Shown here in pieces: positions 1 through 8,779 of a stretch of DNA of 45,825 nt. The translations under genes were made by a program, and so were the position numbers. The number at the start of each line of letters is the position of its first letter. Position 1 is the first letter of the stretch. The stretch spans positions 1 through 45,825 of the forward strand of contig FR880251.1 of the NCBI GenBank assembly GCA_000435195.1. Direction: 5' to 3'. Under the pieces are notes generated by a model. The model did not search any database. It was not told the DNA's origin and saw only the letters and a program-made list of their open reading frames with translations. This DNA is from Clostridium sp. CAG:169 (GTDB lineage: Bacteria > Bacillota > Clostridia > Oscillospirales > Ruminococcaceae).

Positions 1-25
1 CGAACTGCGTCCAGACTCAGTCTGG

Positions 26-116
26 TGGCGGAGATGGTGGGATTCGAACCCACGTGCCCATCTCTGGACAAAACGATTTCGAGTCGTTCTCGTTACGACC
101 ACTTCGATACATCTCC
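26..116 (-). tRNA. tRNA-Ser (anticodon CGA)
   Basis: Read on the minus strand the sequence folds as a class II tRNA. The 7-bp acceptor stem is GGAGATG/CATCTCC (110-116 with 30-36), followed by discriminator G and an encoded CCA (26-28). The anticodon stem AACGA/TCGTT encloses CTCGAAA, giving anticodon CGA for the serine codon UCG. There is a long variable arm and a T arm GTGGG-TTCGAAT-CCCAC. The long variable arm and the anticodon agree on serine. Confidence 0.96.
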
Positions 117-167
117 AAATCGAAAAGACGGACCATATGATGCCGCCGCTTTCAATGAAGCTTTATT

Positions 168-196
168 AGTATAACAGATTTTGCACGACTTTGCAA
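168..196 (-). promoter_or_regulatory. Sigma-A promoter of the tRNA-Ser gene
   Basis: On the minus strand TTGCAA (191-196), a 17-nt spacer and TATACT (168-173) lie about 50 nt upstream of the mature tRNA 5' end. Spacing is ideal and both boxes are near consensus. Confidence 0.75.
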
Positions 197-275
197 GTGC
201 CTGCTCGAAAAAGATGATGCTTTTTTAAAGCGGCACAGGACTTTTTGGCAAAGGTGCAGCAGGAGCGGGATTTGG

Positions 276-304
276 TTGACAGTCGCGTATATATCGGATA
301 TAAT
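276..304 (+). promoter_or_regulatory. Consensus sigma-A promoter of the PLP-enzyme pair
   Basis: TTGACA (276-281), exactly 17 nt, then TATAAT (299-304): a perfect consensus promoter, with transcription expected to start near 311. The TTG of the -35 box is in frame with the gene downstream and could be mistaken for its start codon. The promoter shows that the true start must be further downstream. Confidence 0.9.
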
Positions 305-371
305 CAATGAAAAGAAGAGAACAGGTGAATATTTATTCGTTCGTTTTTCCGAAAAAAAGGAGGCGCTTGCT

Positions 372-1382
372 GTGACGACCGAACAGGTGAGCGAATTGCT
401 TGCACAATTTCCCAAGGTAGGGTTGGCGCTCAACCCGACGCCGCTGCACCCGATGCAGCGTTTGCAGCAGGATTTAGGCTGCGGTCCGCTGTTTATCAAG
501 CGGGACGATCTCAACGGGCTGGGCGTGGGAGGCAACAAGATACGCAATTTGGAGTATCTGCTGGGAGATGCGCTGGCACAGGGCAAGAAAACCATTTTGG
601 CGTCCGGTCAGACCCAGTCGAACCTCTGTTCGCTGTGTGCGGCTGCCTGCTGTCGTCTGGGACTGCGCTGTGTGCTGGTACACAATAGCCCGCCACCAAA
701 GCAGCTGGAGGGAAATGCCCTGCTTAACCATCTTCTGGGCGCAAAGGAATACTATATGGGAGAAGCCAGCGAGCAGGAACGGGCAGACTTTGTCGAGCAG
801 CTGCGGGTACAGCTGGAGCAGCAGGGGGAAGAACCTTATGTCATCGAAAACGGTGCCTCCTCTGCGCGCGGCGCGCTGGGCTATGTGGAGGCTGCGGTGG
901 AGATTGCCCGGCAGATTCAGCAGGATTCGAGCCTTTCGAGCATCCAAAGTGTCTGCATCCCGGCAGGCAACGGCGGGCTGGCAGCCGGAATGATTTACGG
1001 GACGGCGCTGCTGGGCAATCCGTTTCATATTGAGCTGATTTCGGTCGAGCATCCGCTCGAGCAGCTGCGAGCAATCCTGCTGGGATTTTTGCAGGATTTG
1101 GAGGAGCTGTGCGGCGTCAAGATGCCGTGTGCGCTGGAAGAAACGGTCACCCTGCATGGCGGATACCGCTTTGGCGGCTGGGGAAAGGTCGAACCGGAGC
1201 TGGAGCAGTTCACCCTTCGTTTTGCACAGCTGGAGGGCATCTTTGTGGAAAAGGTGTACACCGGCAAAACGCTGTATGGGGTCTGCGACTTGGCAAAACA
1301 GGGATATTTCCCGGCAGGTGCTTGTTATCTTCATTCGGGCGGACTGGGTGCGCTGTTTAGCCAGTACCCCGAAGAGAGATAA
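372..1382 (+). CDS. D-cysteine desulfhydrase / ACC deaminase-family PLP enzyme, paralog 1
   Basis: A 336-residue fold-type II PLP enzyme of the D-cysteine desulfhydrase / 1-aminocyclopropane-1-carboxylate deaminase family. I start it at GTG 372 because AAGGAGG (357-363) precedes it by 8 nt and the open frame further upstream runs through a perfect promoter. The PLP-lysine motif FIKRDDLNGLGVGGNKIRN is near residues 41-60. The loop that normally reads QSNH, with a catalytic serine, reads QSNLC here. A glycine-rich phosphate loop (PAGNGGLAAG) and the C-terminal LHSGGLGALF are present. It is the first gene of a two-gene unit, 33 bp ahead of a paralog. Desulfhydrase family members release pyruvate, ammonia and H2S from D-cysteine, but the QSNL change makes the substrate uncertain. 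Confidence 0.85.
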   Translation: MTTEQVSELLAQFPKVGLALNPTPLHPMQRLQQDLGCGPLFIKRDDLNGLGVGGNKIRNLEYLLGDALAQGKKTILASGQTQSNLCSLCAAACCRLGLRCVLVHNSPPPKQLEGNALLNHLLGAKEYYMGEASEQERADFVEQLRVQLEQQGEEPYVIENGASSARGALGYVEAAVEIARQIQQDSSLSSIQSVCIPAGNGGLAAGMIYGTALLGNPFHIELISVEHPLEQLRAILLGFLQDLEELCGVKMPCALEETVTLHGGYRFGGWGKVEPELEQFTLRFAQLEGIFVEKVYTGKTLYGVCDLAKQGYFPAGACYLHSGGLGALFSQYPEER

Positions 1383-1415
1383 GGATATGATTTTACCATC
1401 AGGAGGAAGAAGAGT

Positions 1416-2390
1416 ATGCGTCAAATTTCAGAATTTCCCCGTGTGGAGCTGGGTGTTCTTCCCACTCCACTGTACAAGCTGGAAAACCTGAGCAGAGAAA
1501 CAGGCAAGAACATCTACATCAAACGGGACGACATGATTGGCGTGGCACTGGGCGGCAACAAGGTCAGAAAGCTGGAATTTTTGCTGGCAGATGCCAAAGA
1601 AAAGGGAGTGGACGTCGTCTTTACCGCAGGCGGTGCGCAGTCCAACCACGCCATGCTGACCGCAGCCTGTGCTTCCCGTCTGGGAATGCGGGCGGTGCTG
1701 GTCCTAAAAAAGCGCGGCGAGCTTGCCGGAGGCAACCAAATCCTCAACAAGATTTTCGGGGCAGAGGTCTGCTTTGTGGACACCGATTCCTATGAGGATG
1801 TTTATGCACAGATGCACCGTATGATGGAGCAGGAGCAACAGCAGGGTCACACCCCTTACTTCATTCCGGTGGGTGGTTCGGTTCCGCTGGGCTCGCTGGG
1901 ATATGTCAACTGTGCCCATGAGATTGCCCAGCAGGCAGAGCAGATGAACGTTCACTTTGACAGCATCGTCAGCGCGACCGGTTCCGGCGGCACCTATGCA
2001 GGTCTGACCTATGGAGCCAAGCTCTATATGCCTTCCACCCGCTCGGTCGGCATCGGCGTGTGTGATGACCCGTTTGAAGAGATTTCCTACGACTTGATGT
2101 GCGGTATTCAGGAGCTGCTGGAAAGCGATGTGCCGGTGGAGAAAAAGGACATCCATATGCACTTCCACATCGGTCCCGGATATGCCATCCCAAGTGAGGA
2201 GGGCTGTGCAGCAGTCCGCAGGCTGGCGCGCGCCGAAGGGATTTTGATGGACCCGGTATATACCGGCAAGGCGCTGGCAGGATTTTTCCAGCTGCTGGAG
2301 GAAGGATATTTTGACCAGGATGAAAACATTCTCCTGCTGCATTCGGGCGGCGCAGGTGCGCTGTTTGCAGTAGACCTGCTGGCAGAATAA
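1416..2390 (+). CDS. D-cysteine desulfhydrase-like PLP enzyme, paralog 2
   Basis: A 324-residue enzyme, close to the usual length of bacterial D-cysteine desulfhydrase (about 330). The PLP-lysine motif IKRDDMIGVALGGNKVRKLE lies near residues 35-54. The loop GGAQSNHAM, near residue 75, keeps the canonical Gln-Ser-Asn-His. The phosphate-binding loop is ATGSGGTYAG and the C-terminal motif LLHSGGAGALF. The start has a strong AGGAGG about 12 nt upstream. It is co-transcribed with the paralog before it and followed by an intrinsic terminator. It probably splits D-cysteine or related D-amino acids to pyruvate, ammonia and sulfide; ACC deaminase or another small-molecule lyase activity cannot be excluded from sequence. 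Confidence 0.85.
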   Translation: MRQISEFPRVELGVLPTPLYKLENLSRETGKNIYIKRDDMIGVALGGNKVRKLEFLLADAKEKGVDVVFTAGGAQSNHAMLTAACASRLGMRAVLVLKKRGELAGGNQILNKIFGAEVCFVDTDSYEDVYAQMHRMMEQEQQQGHTPYFIPVGGSVPLGSLGYVNCAHEIAQQAEQMNVHFDSIVSATGSGGTYAGLTYGAKLYMPSTRSVGIGVCDDPFEEISYDLMCGIQELLESDVPVEKKDIHMHFHIGPGYAIPSEEGCAAVRRLARAEGILMDPVYTGKALAGFFQLLEEGYFDQDENILLLHSGGAGALFAVDLLAE

Positions 2391-2434
2391 TTGGCAGCAT
2401 TAGAACACGATGCGTGTTTTTACAGAAAGGAACG

Positions 2435-2479
2435 GCACCGGCATCTTCCCAAAAAACAGGGAGGTGCCGGTGCTTCTTT
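2435..2479 (+). terminator. Intrinsic terminator after the PLP-enzyme pair
   Basis: GCACCGGCA...TCCC pairs with GGGA..TGCCGGTGC around an A-rich loop and is followed by TTCTTTT. It lies between the two PLP genes and the reverse-strand gene that ends at 2506. Confidence 0.8.
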
Positions 2480-2505
2480 TGTAAAACCCCAAATATGAAA
2501 CGGTC

Positions 2506-3714
2506 CTAGCGATGGATGGAGTAGTACACCATCCCAAGGGCGCTTTGTCGGATGCAGATTCTTCGTTCTTCGCCGATGTCGGTGTCACGGTAGACACTGC
2601 TGGATACGCGGAACTTCGTTTCTTCGCCGTTCCAGTATCCGTGCAGGTAGTAGTCGTCTGTTTTCCCGCTGGTGCTGATGTGTTTGTCTGTGATAGTCAC
2701 CGTTTCGTGCCGGGCTTTGTCGAAGGTCAGAAGAAAATTGAGCGGAAAGGTGATGGAAAAAGCGAGGATGAAGGCAGCAAATATGACGGACAGCTTGCGA
2801 CCCAGCCGCTGCGGCAGCTTGGTTTTTGCCGACTTGATGAGGTAGGGAAGTGCCAGAAGTGCGGTCAGAGCAAAGGTGATTTTAAAGTAAACACCGGAAT
2901 CGTAGTTAAAGGTCTGCGCAACACCCAGGCACAGGAGGATGGCAGCCGCAGCACCCAGGCAGGGCATTTGCAGCGCTTGCTCTTCTCCCTTTTTGGTGGT
3001 GGTTTCGATATAGATATATGGATAGTACCACAGATAAACTGTATAGGCAGCCAACAGCACACCGGTCAGCAGCAGCATCATGGGTTTGCCGCCGCTCAAA
3101 TAAGCTGCGACATCCAACGCAATCAAAATCCAGCCGATGATTTTCAGCCGTTTCTTTGCCTTGACCCGATAGAAGGCTTTGCTGTTTTTGGACATCTGCT
3201 CGATGACCTTGGTTTCATCAACAATGGCGTGGTAGTAATTTCGCTCGATGGCGGTCAACAGCGGAAAGTATCGGGACAGGTTCTTTTTTTGCTGCGCCAT
3301 TTCTCCAAAATCAACCAGGGGGATTTCGTTGTCAATCAGAGCTTCCAGCAGAATCTTGGGATTTTCCAGCGTAGGGTCCAAAGAGAGAAGCCGCCGGTAC
3401 TGCTTATCCACTAGGACCATGCGGGTGCGATTGCGCAGTGGAATCAAAAGCAGACATCGAATCTCCCGATAGTCGACCTGCTGTGTCTTTCCAAACAGGC
3501 GGCAGATGGTCAGGCTTTTCTTTTCCAGCAGGATTTTTTCTTTTTCGTATGCCAGAATCAATATGATTCCCAGTGCGGCAAAGGGAAGAAAAAAGAGGGA
3601 AGCCAGCAGATTTCCTGTCAAAATCAGGAAGACACTGACCGACAAAAAGAGGACTGTCGTAATGATGCCGATGACCTTTACAAACTTAGCATTTCTGACC
3701 ACATTTGTTTCCAT
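2506..3714 (-). CDS. Multi-pass membrane protein of unknown function
   Basis: A 402-residue protein that I do not recognise as a named family. An N-terminal pair of hydrophobic segments (about residues 12-55) is followed by a roughly 130-residue soluble part, with a pattern like a small PH-like domain (IRCLLLIPLRNRTRMVLVDK). Four or five more hydrophobic segments lie between about 190 and 340. The last 65 residues are soluble and beta-rich (TVTITDKHISTSGKTDDYYL). The start has the ribosome site GGAAAG. The small membrane ORF that follows downstream on the same strand suggests a two-gene membrane unit. No enzymatic motif is visible. Confidence 0.75.
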   Translation of the reverse strand: METNVVRNAKFVKVIGIITTVLFLSVSVFLILTGNLLASLFFLPFAALGIILILAYEKEKILLEKKSLTICRLFGKTQQVDYREIRCLLLIPLRNRTRMVLVDKQYRRLLSLDPTLENPKILLEALIDNEIPLVDFGEMAQQKKNLSRYFPLLTAIERNYYHAIVDETKVIEQMSKNSKAFYRVKAKKRLKIIGWILIALDVAAYLSGGKPMMLLLTGVLLAAYTVYLWYYPYIYIETTTKKGEEQALQMPCLGAAAAILLCLGVAQTFNYDSGVYFKITFALTALLALPYLIKSAKTKLPQRLGRKLSVIFAAFILAFSITFPLNFLLTFDKARHETVTITDKHISTSGKTDDYYLHGYWNGEETKFRVSSSVYRDTDIGEERRICIRQSALGMVYYSIHR

Positions 3715-3750
3715 ACAATCTTTCCTCCGCCTTTTCTTCAGACAATCTAT

Positions 3751-3924
3751 TTAAGATGCAATCCATGCCAGTGCTGCCAGAGCGCTGATGACCAGAGCGG
3801 TTCCGCCGACCAGCAGCAGAACACGCTGCCATGTGGCTTTTAGTCCTTTTTTTACCAACCGAACGATGACTATAGGACTTATCAAAAAAACAGCAAGGAC
3901 ATAGACAATCAAAAGTAGTTTCAT
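3751..3924 (-). CDS. Small two-helix membrane protein
   Basis: A 57-residue ORF beginning MKLLLIVYVLAVFL. The start at 3924 is chosen because GAAGGAG lies about 7 nt upstream. It has two hydrophobic stretches (about residues 2-20 and 36-56) separated by a basic loop (RLVKKGLKATWQR). It lies 36 bp before the unknown membrane protein on the same strand and after the ppdK terminator. The function is unknown; partner or accessory to its neighbour is only a guess. Confidence 0.6.
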   Translation of the reverse strand: MKLLLIVYVLAVFLISPIVIVRLVKKGLKATWQRVLLLVGGTALVISALAALAWIAS

Positions 3925-4034
3925 TACAAATTCTCCTTCGCAGCTTTGTATCAAATGTCTTTGCAGATATTATATCATCTGTACGCCTTGGGGTCATCTG
4001 TTTTTTTGGAGCGTGCCGATTTTTTAGCAGGAAA

Positions 4035-4081
4035 AAAGGAAACACCCGCACGCATCCGTTTTCGGATGCGTGCGGGTGTTT
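4035..4081 (-). terminator. Strong intrinsic terminator of ppdK
   Basis: A 19-bp perfect stem with a 4-nt loop (4040-4058 with 4063-4081) is followed on the minus strand by a T-rich tract (CCTTTTTTCC). It lies directly after the ppdK stop. Confidence 0.93.
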
Positions 4082-4106
4082 GTTTATAGGATGAAAGGAC
4101 AGGGGG

Positions 4107-6737
4107 TTATCTTGGGTATTTGATAGCAGCCTGCGCAGCGGCAAGGCGTGCAATCGGTACACGGAATGGAGAGCAGGAAACATAGGTCAGACCTGCTTTG
4201 TGGCAGAACTCAACCGAGGACGGGTCTCCGCCGTGTTCGCCGCAGATGCCCAGCTTGATGTCAGGACGGGTCTGGCGACCGAGGTCACACGCCATCTTGA
4301 CCAGCTTGCCTACGCCGTTCTGGTCGAGCTTGGCAAATGGGTCGAATTCATAAATCTTCTTGTCGTAGTAGTAACCCAGGAATTTGCCGGCATCGTCGCG
4401 GCTGAAGCCGAAGGTCATCTGGGTCAGGTCGTTGGTTCCAAAGGAGAAGAATTCAGCTTCGGTAGCAATCTCGTCCGCAGTGACAGCAGCACGTGGGATT
4501 TCGATCATGGTACCGACCTTGTAGTGCATCTGTACGCCTTCCTGTGCGATGATTTCGTCGGCAACCTTGCAGACGATACCTTTGACGTAAGCCAGCTCCT
4601 TGACCTCACCGACCAGTGGGATCATGATCTCAGGAACGATCTCCCAGTCAGGATGTTTGCGACCTACGTTGATGGCAGCGCGGATGACAGCGGTGGTCTG
4701 CATCTCAGCGATTTCCGGGTAGGAAACAGCCAGACGGCAGCCGCGATGACCCATCATTGGGTTGAATTCATGCAGCGAGTCGATGACGTTGTGGATTTCT
4801 TCCACAGAAATGTGCATCTCTTCGGAAAGCTCTTTGATTTCCTCTTCGGTGTGAGGAACGAATTCGTGCAGCGGTGGGTCGAGGAAACGGATGGTGACCG
4901 GCAGTCCCTGCATGGCTTCGTAGATGCCCTCAAAGTCGCCCTGCTGCATTGGAAGCAGTTTTGCCAGAGCAGCACGTCTTTGCTCTTCGGTCTTGGAGAG
5001 AATCATCTCGCGGACTGCTTTGATGCGGACGCCTTCAAAGAACATATGCTCGGTGCGGCACAGACCGATGCCCTGTGCGCCGAATGCCAGAGCCTGAGCA
5101 GCATCCTTCGGAGTGTCGGCATTGGTGCGGACCTGCAGCTGTCTGACTTCATCTGCCCAGCCCATCAGACGACCAAAGTCGCCGGAAACGGAAGCGGCAA
5201 CGGTTGGGATGGCTTCGCCATAAATCTTGCCGGTGGAGCCGTCCAGAGAGATGTAGTCGCCGCGATGAATTTTCTTGCCGCCCAGCTCGAAGTATCCTTC
5301 TTCGTCGTGCATGATGATGTCGCCGCAACCGGATACACAGCAGGTGCCCATGCCTCTGGCAACAACCGCTGCATGGGAGGTCATACCGCCGCGAACGGTC
5401 AGGATGCCCTGTGCATGGTTCATGCCTTCAATATCTTCAGGAGAGGTCTCCAGACGAACCAGAACGACCTTCTCGCCTTTCTTGCCTTCTTCGGTGGCTT
5501 CCTCTGCGGTAAAGACAACCTTGCCGCAGGCAGCGCCAGGGGAAGCAGCCAGACCGGTGCCAATCTCTTTGGCAGCCTTGAGTGCTTTGGAATCAAACTG
5601 TGGGTGCAGCAGAGCATCCAGCTGTTTTGGCTCGACCATGCAGACCGCTTCTTCTTTGGAGATCATGCCCTCGTCCACCAGGTCGCAGGCAACCTTGATG
5701 GCAGCGGTAGCGGTTCTCTTGCCGTTGCGGGTCTGGAGCATAAACAATTTGCCGTTTTCGATGGTGAACTCCATGTCCTGCATATCTCTGTAATGCTTTT
5801 CCAGACGGTGTGCAACGTCGCAGAACTGCTCATACACTTCCGGCATGATGTCTTTCAACTCATCGATGTGCTGTGGGGTTCTGACGCCGGCTACAACGTC
5901 CTCGCCCTGTGCGTTGACCAAAAATTCGCCGAACAGCTTGTTTTCGCCGGTGGCAGGGTCACGGGTGAAGGCTACGCCGGTACCGGAATTGTTGCCGGTG
6001 TTGCCAAATACCATGGTCTGTACGTTGACCGCAGTACCCCAGGAGGATGGAATGTCATTCATTCTTCTGTAGTAGATTGCGCGTGGGTTATCCCAGGAAC
6101 GGAATACAGCTTTGACAGCGCCCATCAGCTGCTCTTTTGGGTCCTGCGGGAAGTCTGCACCAATCTGCTCTTTATAGTAGGCTTTAAATTTGACAACCAT
6201 GTTCTTGAGGTCTTCTGCATCCAGCTCGGTGTCCAGTTTAACGCCCTTTGCCTCTTTCATCTGGTCGATGATGACCTCAAAGTTGTGCTTTGGAACCTCC
6301 ATTACAACGTCGGAGTACATCTGAATGAAGCGACGGTAGGAGTCGTAGGCAAAACGCTCATTCTGGGTCAGCTTTGCAAAGCCTTCAACTACCTGGTCGT
6401 TGAGTCCCAGGTTGAGGATGGTGTCCATCATGCCCGGCATGGAAGCTCTTGCACCGGAGCGGACGGAAACCAGCAGCGGATTGTTGACGTCGCCGAATTT
6501 TTTGCCGGTAAGCTCTTCGAGTTTTCCAAGGTATTCAAAGATTTCAGCCTCGATTTCAGGGCTGATCTGTTTGCCGTCTTCATAATACTGGGTGCATGCC
6601 TCGGTTGTAACGGTGAAGCCCTGTGGAACAGGCATACCGAGTACGGTCATTTCTGCAAGGTTTGCGCCTTTGCCGCCGAGCAGTTCACGCATTTTTGCGT
6701 TTCCTTCAGAAAACGCATAAACAAATTTCTTGTTCAA
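4107..6737 (-). CDS. ppdK: Pyruvate, phosphate dikinase
   Basis: An 876-residue protein, the family length, that interconverts pyruvate, ATP and phosphate with PEP, AMP and pyrophosphate; in anaerobes it is often used in the glycolytic direction. The N-terminal ATP-grasp part begins with GGKGANLAEM. The phospho-histidine is in GGMTSHAAVVARGMG (His about 455). The C-terminal PEP/pyruvate barrel has GICGEHGGDPSS with the catalytic Cys at about 832. The start codon is TTG at 6737, with GGGAGG 8 nt upstream; no ATG in this position fits. It has its own terminator and is apparently monocistronic. Confidence 0.97.
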   Translation of the reverse strand: MNKKFVYAFSEGNAKMRELLGGKGANLAEMTVLGMPVPQGFTVTTEACTQYYEDGKQISPEIEAEIFEYLGKLEELTGKKFGDVNNPLLVSVRSGARASMPGMMDTILNLGLNDQVVEGFAKLTQNERFAYDSYRRFIQMYSDVVMEVPKHNFEVIIDQMKEAKGVKLDTELDAEDLKNMVVKFKAYYKEQIGADFPQDPKEQLMGAVKAVFRSWDNPRAIYYRRMNDIPSSWGTAVNVQTMVFGNTGNNSGTGVAFTRDPATGENKLFGEFLVNAQGEDVVAGVRTPQHIDELKDIMPEVYEQFCDVAHRLEKHYRDMQDMEFTIENGKLFMLQTRNGKRTATAAIKVACDLVDEGMISKEEAVCMVEPKQLDALLHPQFDSKALKAAKEIGTGLAASPGAACGKVVFTAEEATEEGKKGEKVVLVRLETSPEDIEGMNHAQGILTVRGGMTSHAAVVARGMGTCCVSGCGDIIMHDEEGYFELGGKKIHRGDYISLDGSTGKIYGEAIPTVAASVSGDFGRLMGWADEVRQLQVRTNADTPKDAAQALAFGAQGIGLCRTEHMFFEGVRIKAVREMILSKTEEQRRAALAKLLPMQQGDFEGIYEAMQGLPVTIRFLDPPLHEFVPHTEEEIKELSEEMHISVEEIHNVIDSLHEFNPMMGHRGCRLAVSYPEIAEMQTTAVIRAAINVGRKHPDWEIVPEIMIPLVGEVKELAYVKGIVCKVADEIIAQEGVQMHYKVGTMIEIPRAAVTADEIATEAEFFSFGTNDLTQMTFGFSRDDAGKFLGYYYDKKIYEFDPFAKLDQNGVGKLVKMACDLGRQTRPDIKLGICGEHGGDPSSVEFCHKAGLTYVSCSPFRVPIARLAAAQAAIKYPR

Positions 6738-6862
6738 TGAAAAAACCTCCCGAAAAATATTGCTGGATGATCAGCTTTTCCTAAAACGGAAAAAGATGAA
6801 CCCAGGAGTTTCAGAATTTGTGCCGGCAGGACAAGAGCCCCTGTCAGCATACCTCTTCTCAC

Positions 6863-6891
6863 ATTATACCAAATAAGAAACCACAATTCCA
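6863..6891 (-). promoter_or_regulatory. Probable promoter of ppdK
   Basis: On the minus strand TGGAAT (weak -35), 17 nt, TATAAT. It would give a leader of about 120 nt that contains short complementary stretches (GACAGGGGC...). The -10 box is perfect and the -35 box poor. Confidence 0.45.
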
Positions 6892-6989
6892 GACCATTTT
6901 TTATAAACCTTTCATAAAAGTTTGCACTGTTTTTTTATAAAAAACAGATAAGTTTCACACATATTTTTGCGAGCAAGGACAAAGGAAGT

Positions 6990-7127
6990 ATGGATAGCTT
7001 ATTTAAAAAGCCAAAACGAAGGCAAAATATACAAAAATGCAATAGAAAAACTCACGAATATGCGCATGAGTCGTTTGAGCTGACAAAACAGCGCCTCATA
7101 ACGAAAAGTTATGGGAGGAACGCTTGA
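6990..7127 (+). CDS. Possible 45-residue basic peptide upstream of glmU
   Basis: An ATG ORF of 45 codons, beginning MDSLFKKPKRRQNIQKCNRK and ending SYGRNA. It is rich in Lys, Arg and Asn. AAGGA lies about 10 nt and a second purine run directly before the ATG. Its stop codon overlaps the -35 box of the glmU promoter. It lies in a 490-bp gap between ppdK and glmU where no longer ORF exists on this strand. I recognise no family; it could be a real small protein or chance. Confidence 0.3.
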   Translation: MDSLFKKPKRRQNIQKCNRKTHEYAHESFELTKQRLITKSYGRNA

Positions 7128-7152
7128 ATTTTTGCAGTGCTAAATTTATAAT
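7124..7152 (+). promoter_or_regulatory. Sigma-A promoter of glmU-prs
   Basis: TTGAAT (7124-7129), 17 nt, TATAAT (7147-7152), with the start expected near 7159, about 68 nt before the glmU start codon. Confidence 0.8.
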
Positions 7153-7226
7153 AATAGGGTGAAACGGGCAGCGGCTTTATAACAGCAGCTGCCATACCTT
7201 CTTTTACAGACGGAAACGGGGGAATC

Positions 7227-8636
7227 ATGATGACAAAAGCCTGTGCAATCATCCTGGCTGCCGGACAGGGCACCAGAATGAAATCCAAATATCCGAAGGC
7301 ACTGTGCCAGGTGCTGTTTAAGCCGATGATCAACTGGGTCACCGATTGGTGCCTGAAGGCGGGTATCGAAGAAATCTGTGTGGTGACAGGGCAGGGTGCG
7401 CAGTATCTGGAGCCGGTGCTGCCAAAGCAGTGCTGCACCGTATCGCAGCCGCAGCAGCTGGGGACAGGGCACGCGGTAATGATGGCGCGTTCCTTTATCG
7501 GTGAACATCGCAGCAGCCCGATTTTAGTGCTCAACGGGGACGCTCCGTTTGTCGATGATGCGATTTTAAATCAGGCGCTCGAGCAGCACATCGAACAGCA
7601 GGCACAGGTGACCGTGATTACCGCCGAGCTGGGCAATCCTGCGGGATATGGCAGAATTGTGCGCGCACAGGACGGCACTGTACAAGCAATCGTGGAAGAG
7701 AGGGATGCGACAGAAAGCCAGCGCGCTATCTGCGAGGTCAACTCGGGTGCCTACTGCTTTGATGCAGACTTCCTGCTGGATGGATTGGAAAAGCTTGGAT
7801 GCAAAAATGCACAGGGAGAATATTATCTGACCGATTTAGTTGGAATTGCTGTTAGTGAAAGAAAAAAGGTCTGTGCCTGCCGCAGCCGGGACGAAAAGGT
7901 AGCGCTGGGAGCCAACGACCGCGCCGGTTTGTTAAAGCTAAATGAAATCGCCAACAAAATTGAGGTTGACAGACTTTTGGAAGATGGTGTAAACTTCTAT
8001 TGTACGGACGGTGTGGTCATCTCGCCGGATGCAGTGGTGGGAAGAGACACCACCCTTGGACCGGGCACCCAGCTAAAAGGTCATGTGGTGATTGGAGAGG
8101 ATTGCGACATCGGACCGAGCACCATCATCGAAAACAGCACCATCGGCAACGGTTGCCAGATCCATTCCTCCTTCATCGAGCGCTCTGTGGTCGGCAGTGG
8201 GGTCCGCATCGGACCAAACAGCCATCTGCGTCCTGACAGTGTGCTGGGCGATGGGGTGAAGATTGGTAATTTTGTCGAAATCAAAAATTCCACCCTGGGA
8301 GAAAAGACCAGTGTGGCACACCTGACCTATATCGGGGATTCCGATTTCGGCTCGCACATCAACGTCGGCTGCGGCGTGGTCACTGTCAACTACAACGGCT
8401 ACCGCAAATTCCGCAGCAAGGTGGGTGACAACGCCTTTATCGGCTGCAATACCAACCTGGTGTCGCCGGTCCATGTGGGAGCGGATGCCTATATCGCGGC
8501 AGGCTCCACCATTACCTCCGATGTGCAGTCCAATGAGCTTGCCATTGCAAGGGCGCGTCAGGTCAACAAGCCCGACTGGGTGGAGGGCTACCGCCAGCGC
8601 GAGCTGGAAAAAAAGCAGCAGAGCAAAGGAAAATAA
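7227..8636 (+). CDS. glmU: Bifunctional GlmU: glucosamine-1-P acetyltransferase / GlcNAc-1-P uridylyltransferase
   Basis: A 469-residue enzyme that makes UDP-GlcNAc, the precursor of peptidoglycan. The N-terminal nucleotidyltransferase has the signature LAAGQGTRMKSKYPKAL (residues 11-27) and VLNGDAPF. The C-terminal half is a left-handed beta helix of hexapeptide repeats (IGPSTIIENSTIGNG and following), ending with the acetyltransferase motif HLTYIGDSDFG and VNYNGYRKF. GGGGGAA precedes ATG 7227; ATG 7230 is equally possible. It is followed by prs as in Bacillus, where glmU and prs are adjacent. Confidence 0.97.
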   Translation: MMTKACAIILAAGQGTRMKSKYPKALCQVLFKPMINWVTDWCLKAGIEEICVVTGQGAQYLEPVLPKQCCTVSQPQQLGTGHAVMMARSFIGEHRSSPILVLNGDAPFVDDAILNQALEQHIEQQAQVTVITAELGNPAGYGRIVRAQDGTVQAIVEERDATESQRAICEVNSGAYCFDADFLLDGLEKLGCKNAQGEYYLTDLVGIAVSERKKVCACRSRDEKVALGANDRAGLLKLNEIANKIEVDRLLEDGVNFYCTDGVVISPDAVVGRDTTLGPGTQLKGHVVIGEDCDIGPSTIIENSTIGNGCQIHSSFIERSVVGSGVRIGPNSHLRPDSVLGDGVKIGNFVEIKNSTLGEKTSVAHLTYIGDSDFGSHINVGCGVVTVNYNGYRKFRSKVGDNAFIGCNTNLVSPVHVGADAYIAAGSTITSDVQSNELAIARARQVNKPDWVEGYRQRELEKKQQSKGK

Positions 8637-8779
8637 TTTTGTATCACACAGTGGGATACCTTGCATAAAGGTCCTGCTGTTGAACGGCTGTTAGCCGGAT
8701 ATTCTTTAGAACGACTAAAGAGCAAACAAAAGGTGGGCGGAGAAATCTGCCAAGAAAAGTAAGGGGAGTCAGAAAAGAA

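Noticed and set aside
11..25. Palindrome CCAGACT-C-AGTCTGG as terminator of the tRNA
   Set aside because: It lies just after the tRNA 3' end, but the loop is too small or the stem short and the window edge hides any T tract.
276..371. N-terminal extension of the first PLP enzyme from a TTG at 276
   Set aside because: This stretch is a perfect promoter plus leader; a strong ribosome site fits GTG 372 instead.
3686..4183. Reverse-strand frame of 165 codons across the ppdK terminator
   Set aside because: It crosses a 19-bp terminator stem, overlaps the end of ppdK and the small membrane gene, and has no family pattern.
4200..6740. Very long forward frame opposite ppdK (over 800 codons)
   Set aside because: It is the antisense shadow of a well-defined ppdK; its length comes from codon bias, and there is no ribosome site or domain.
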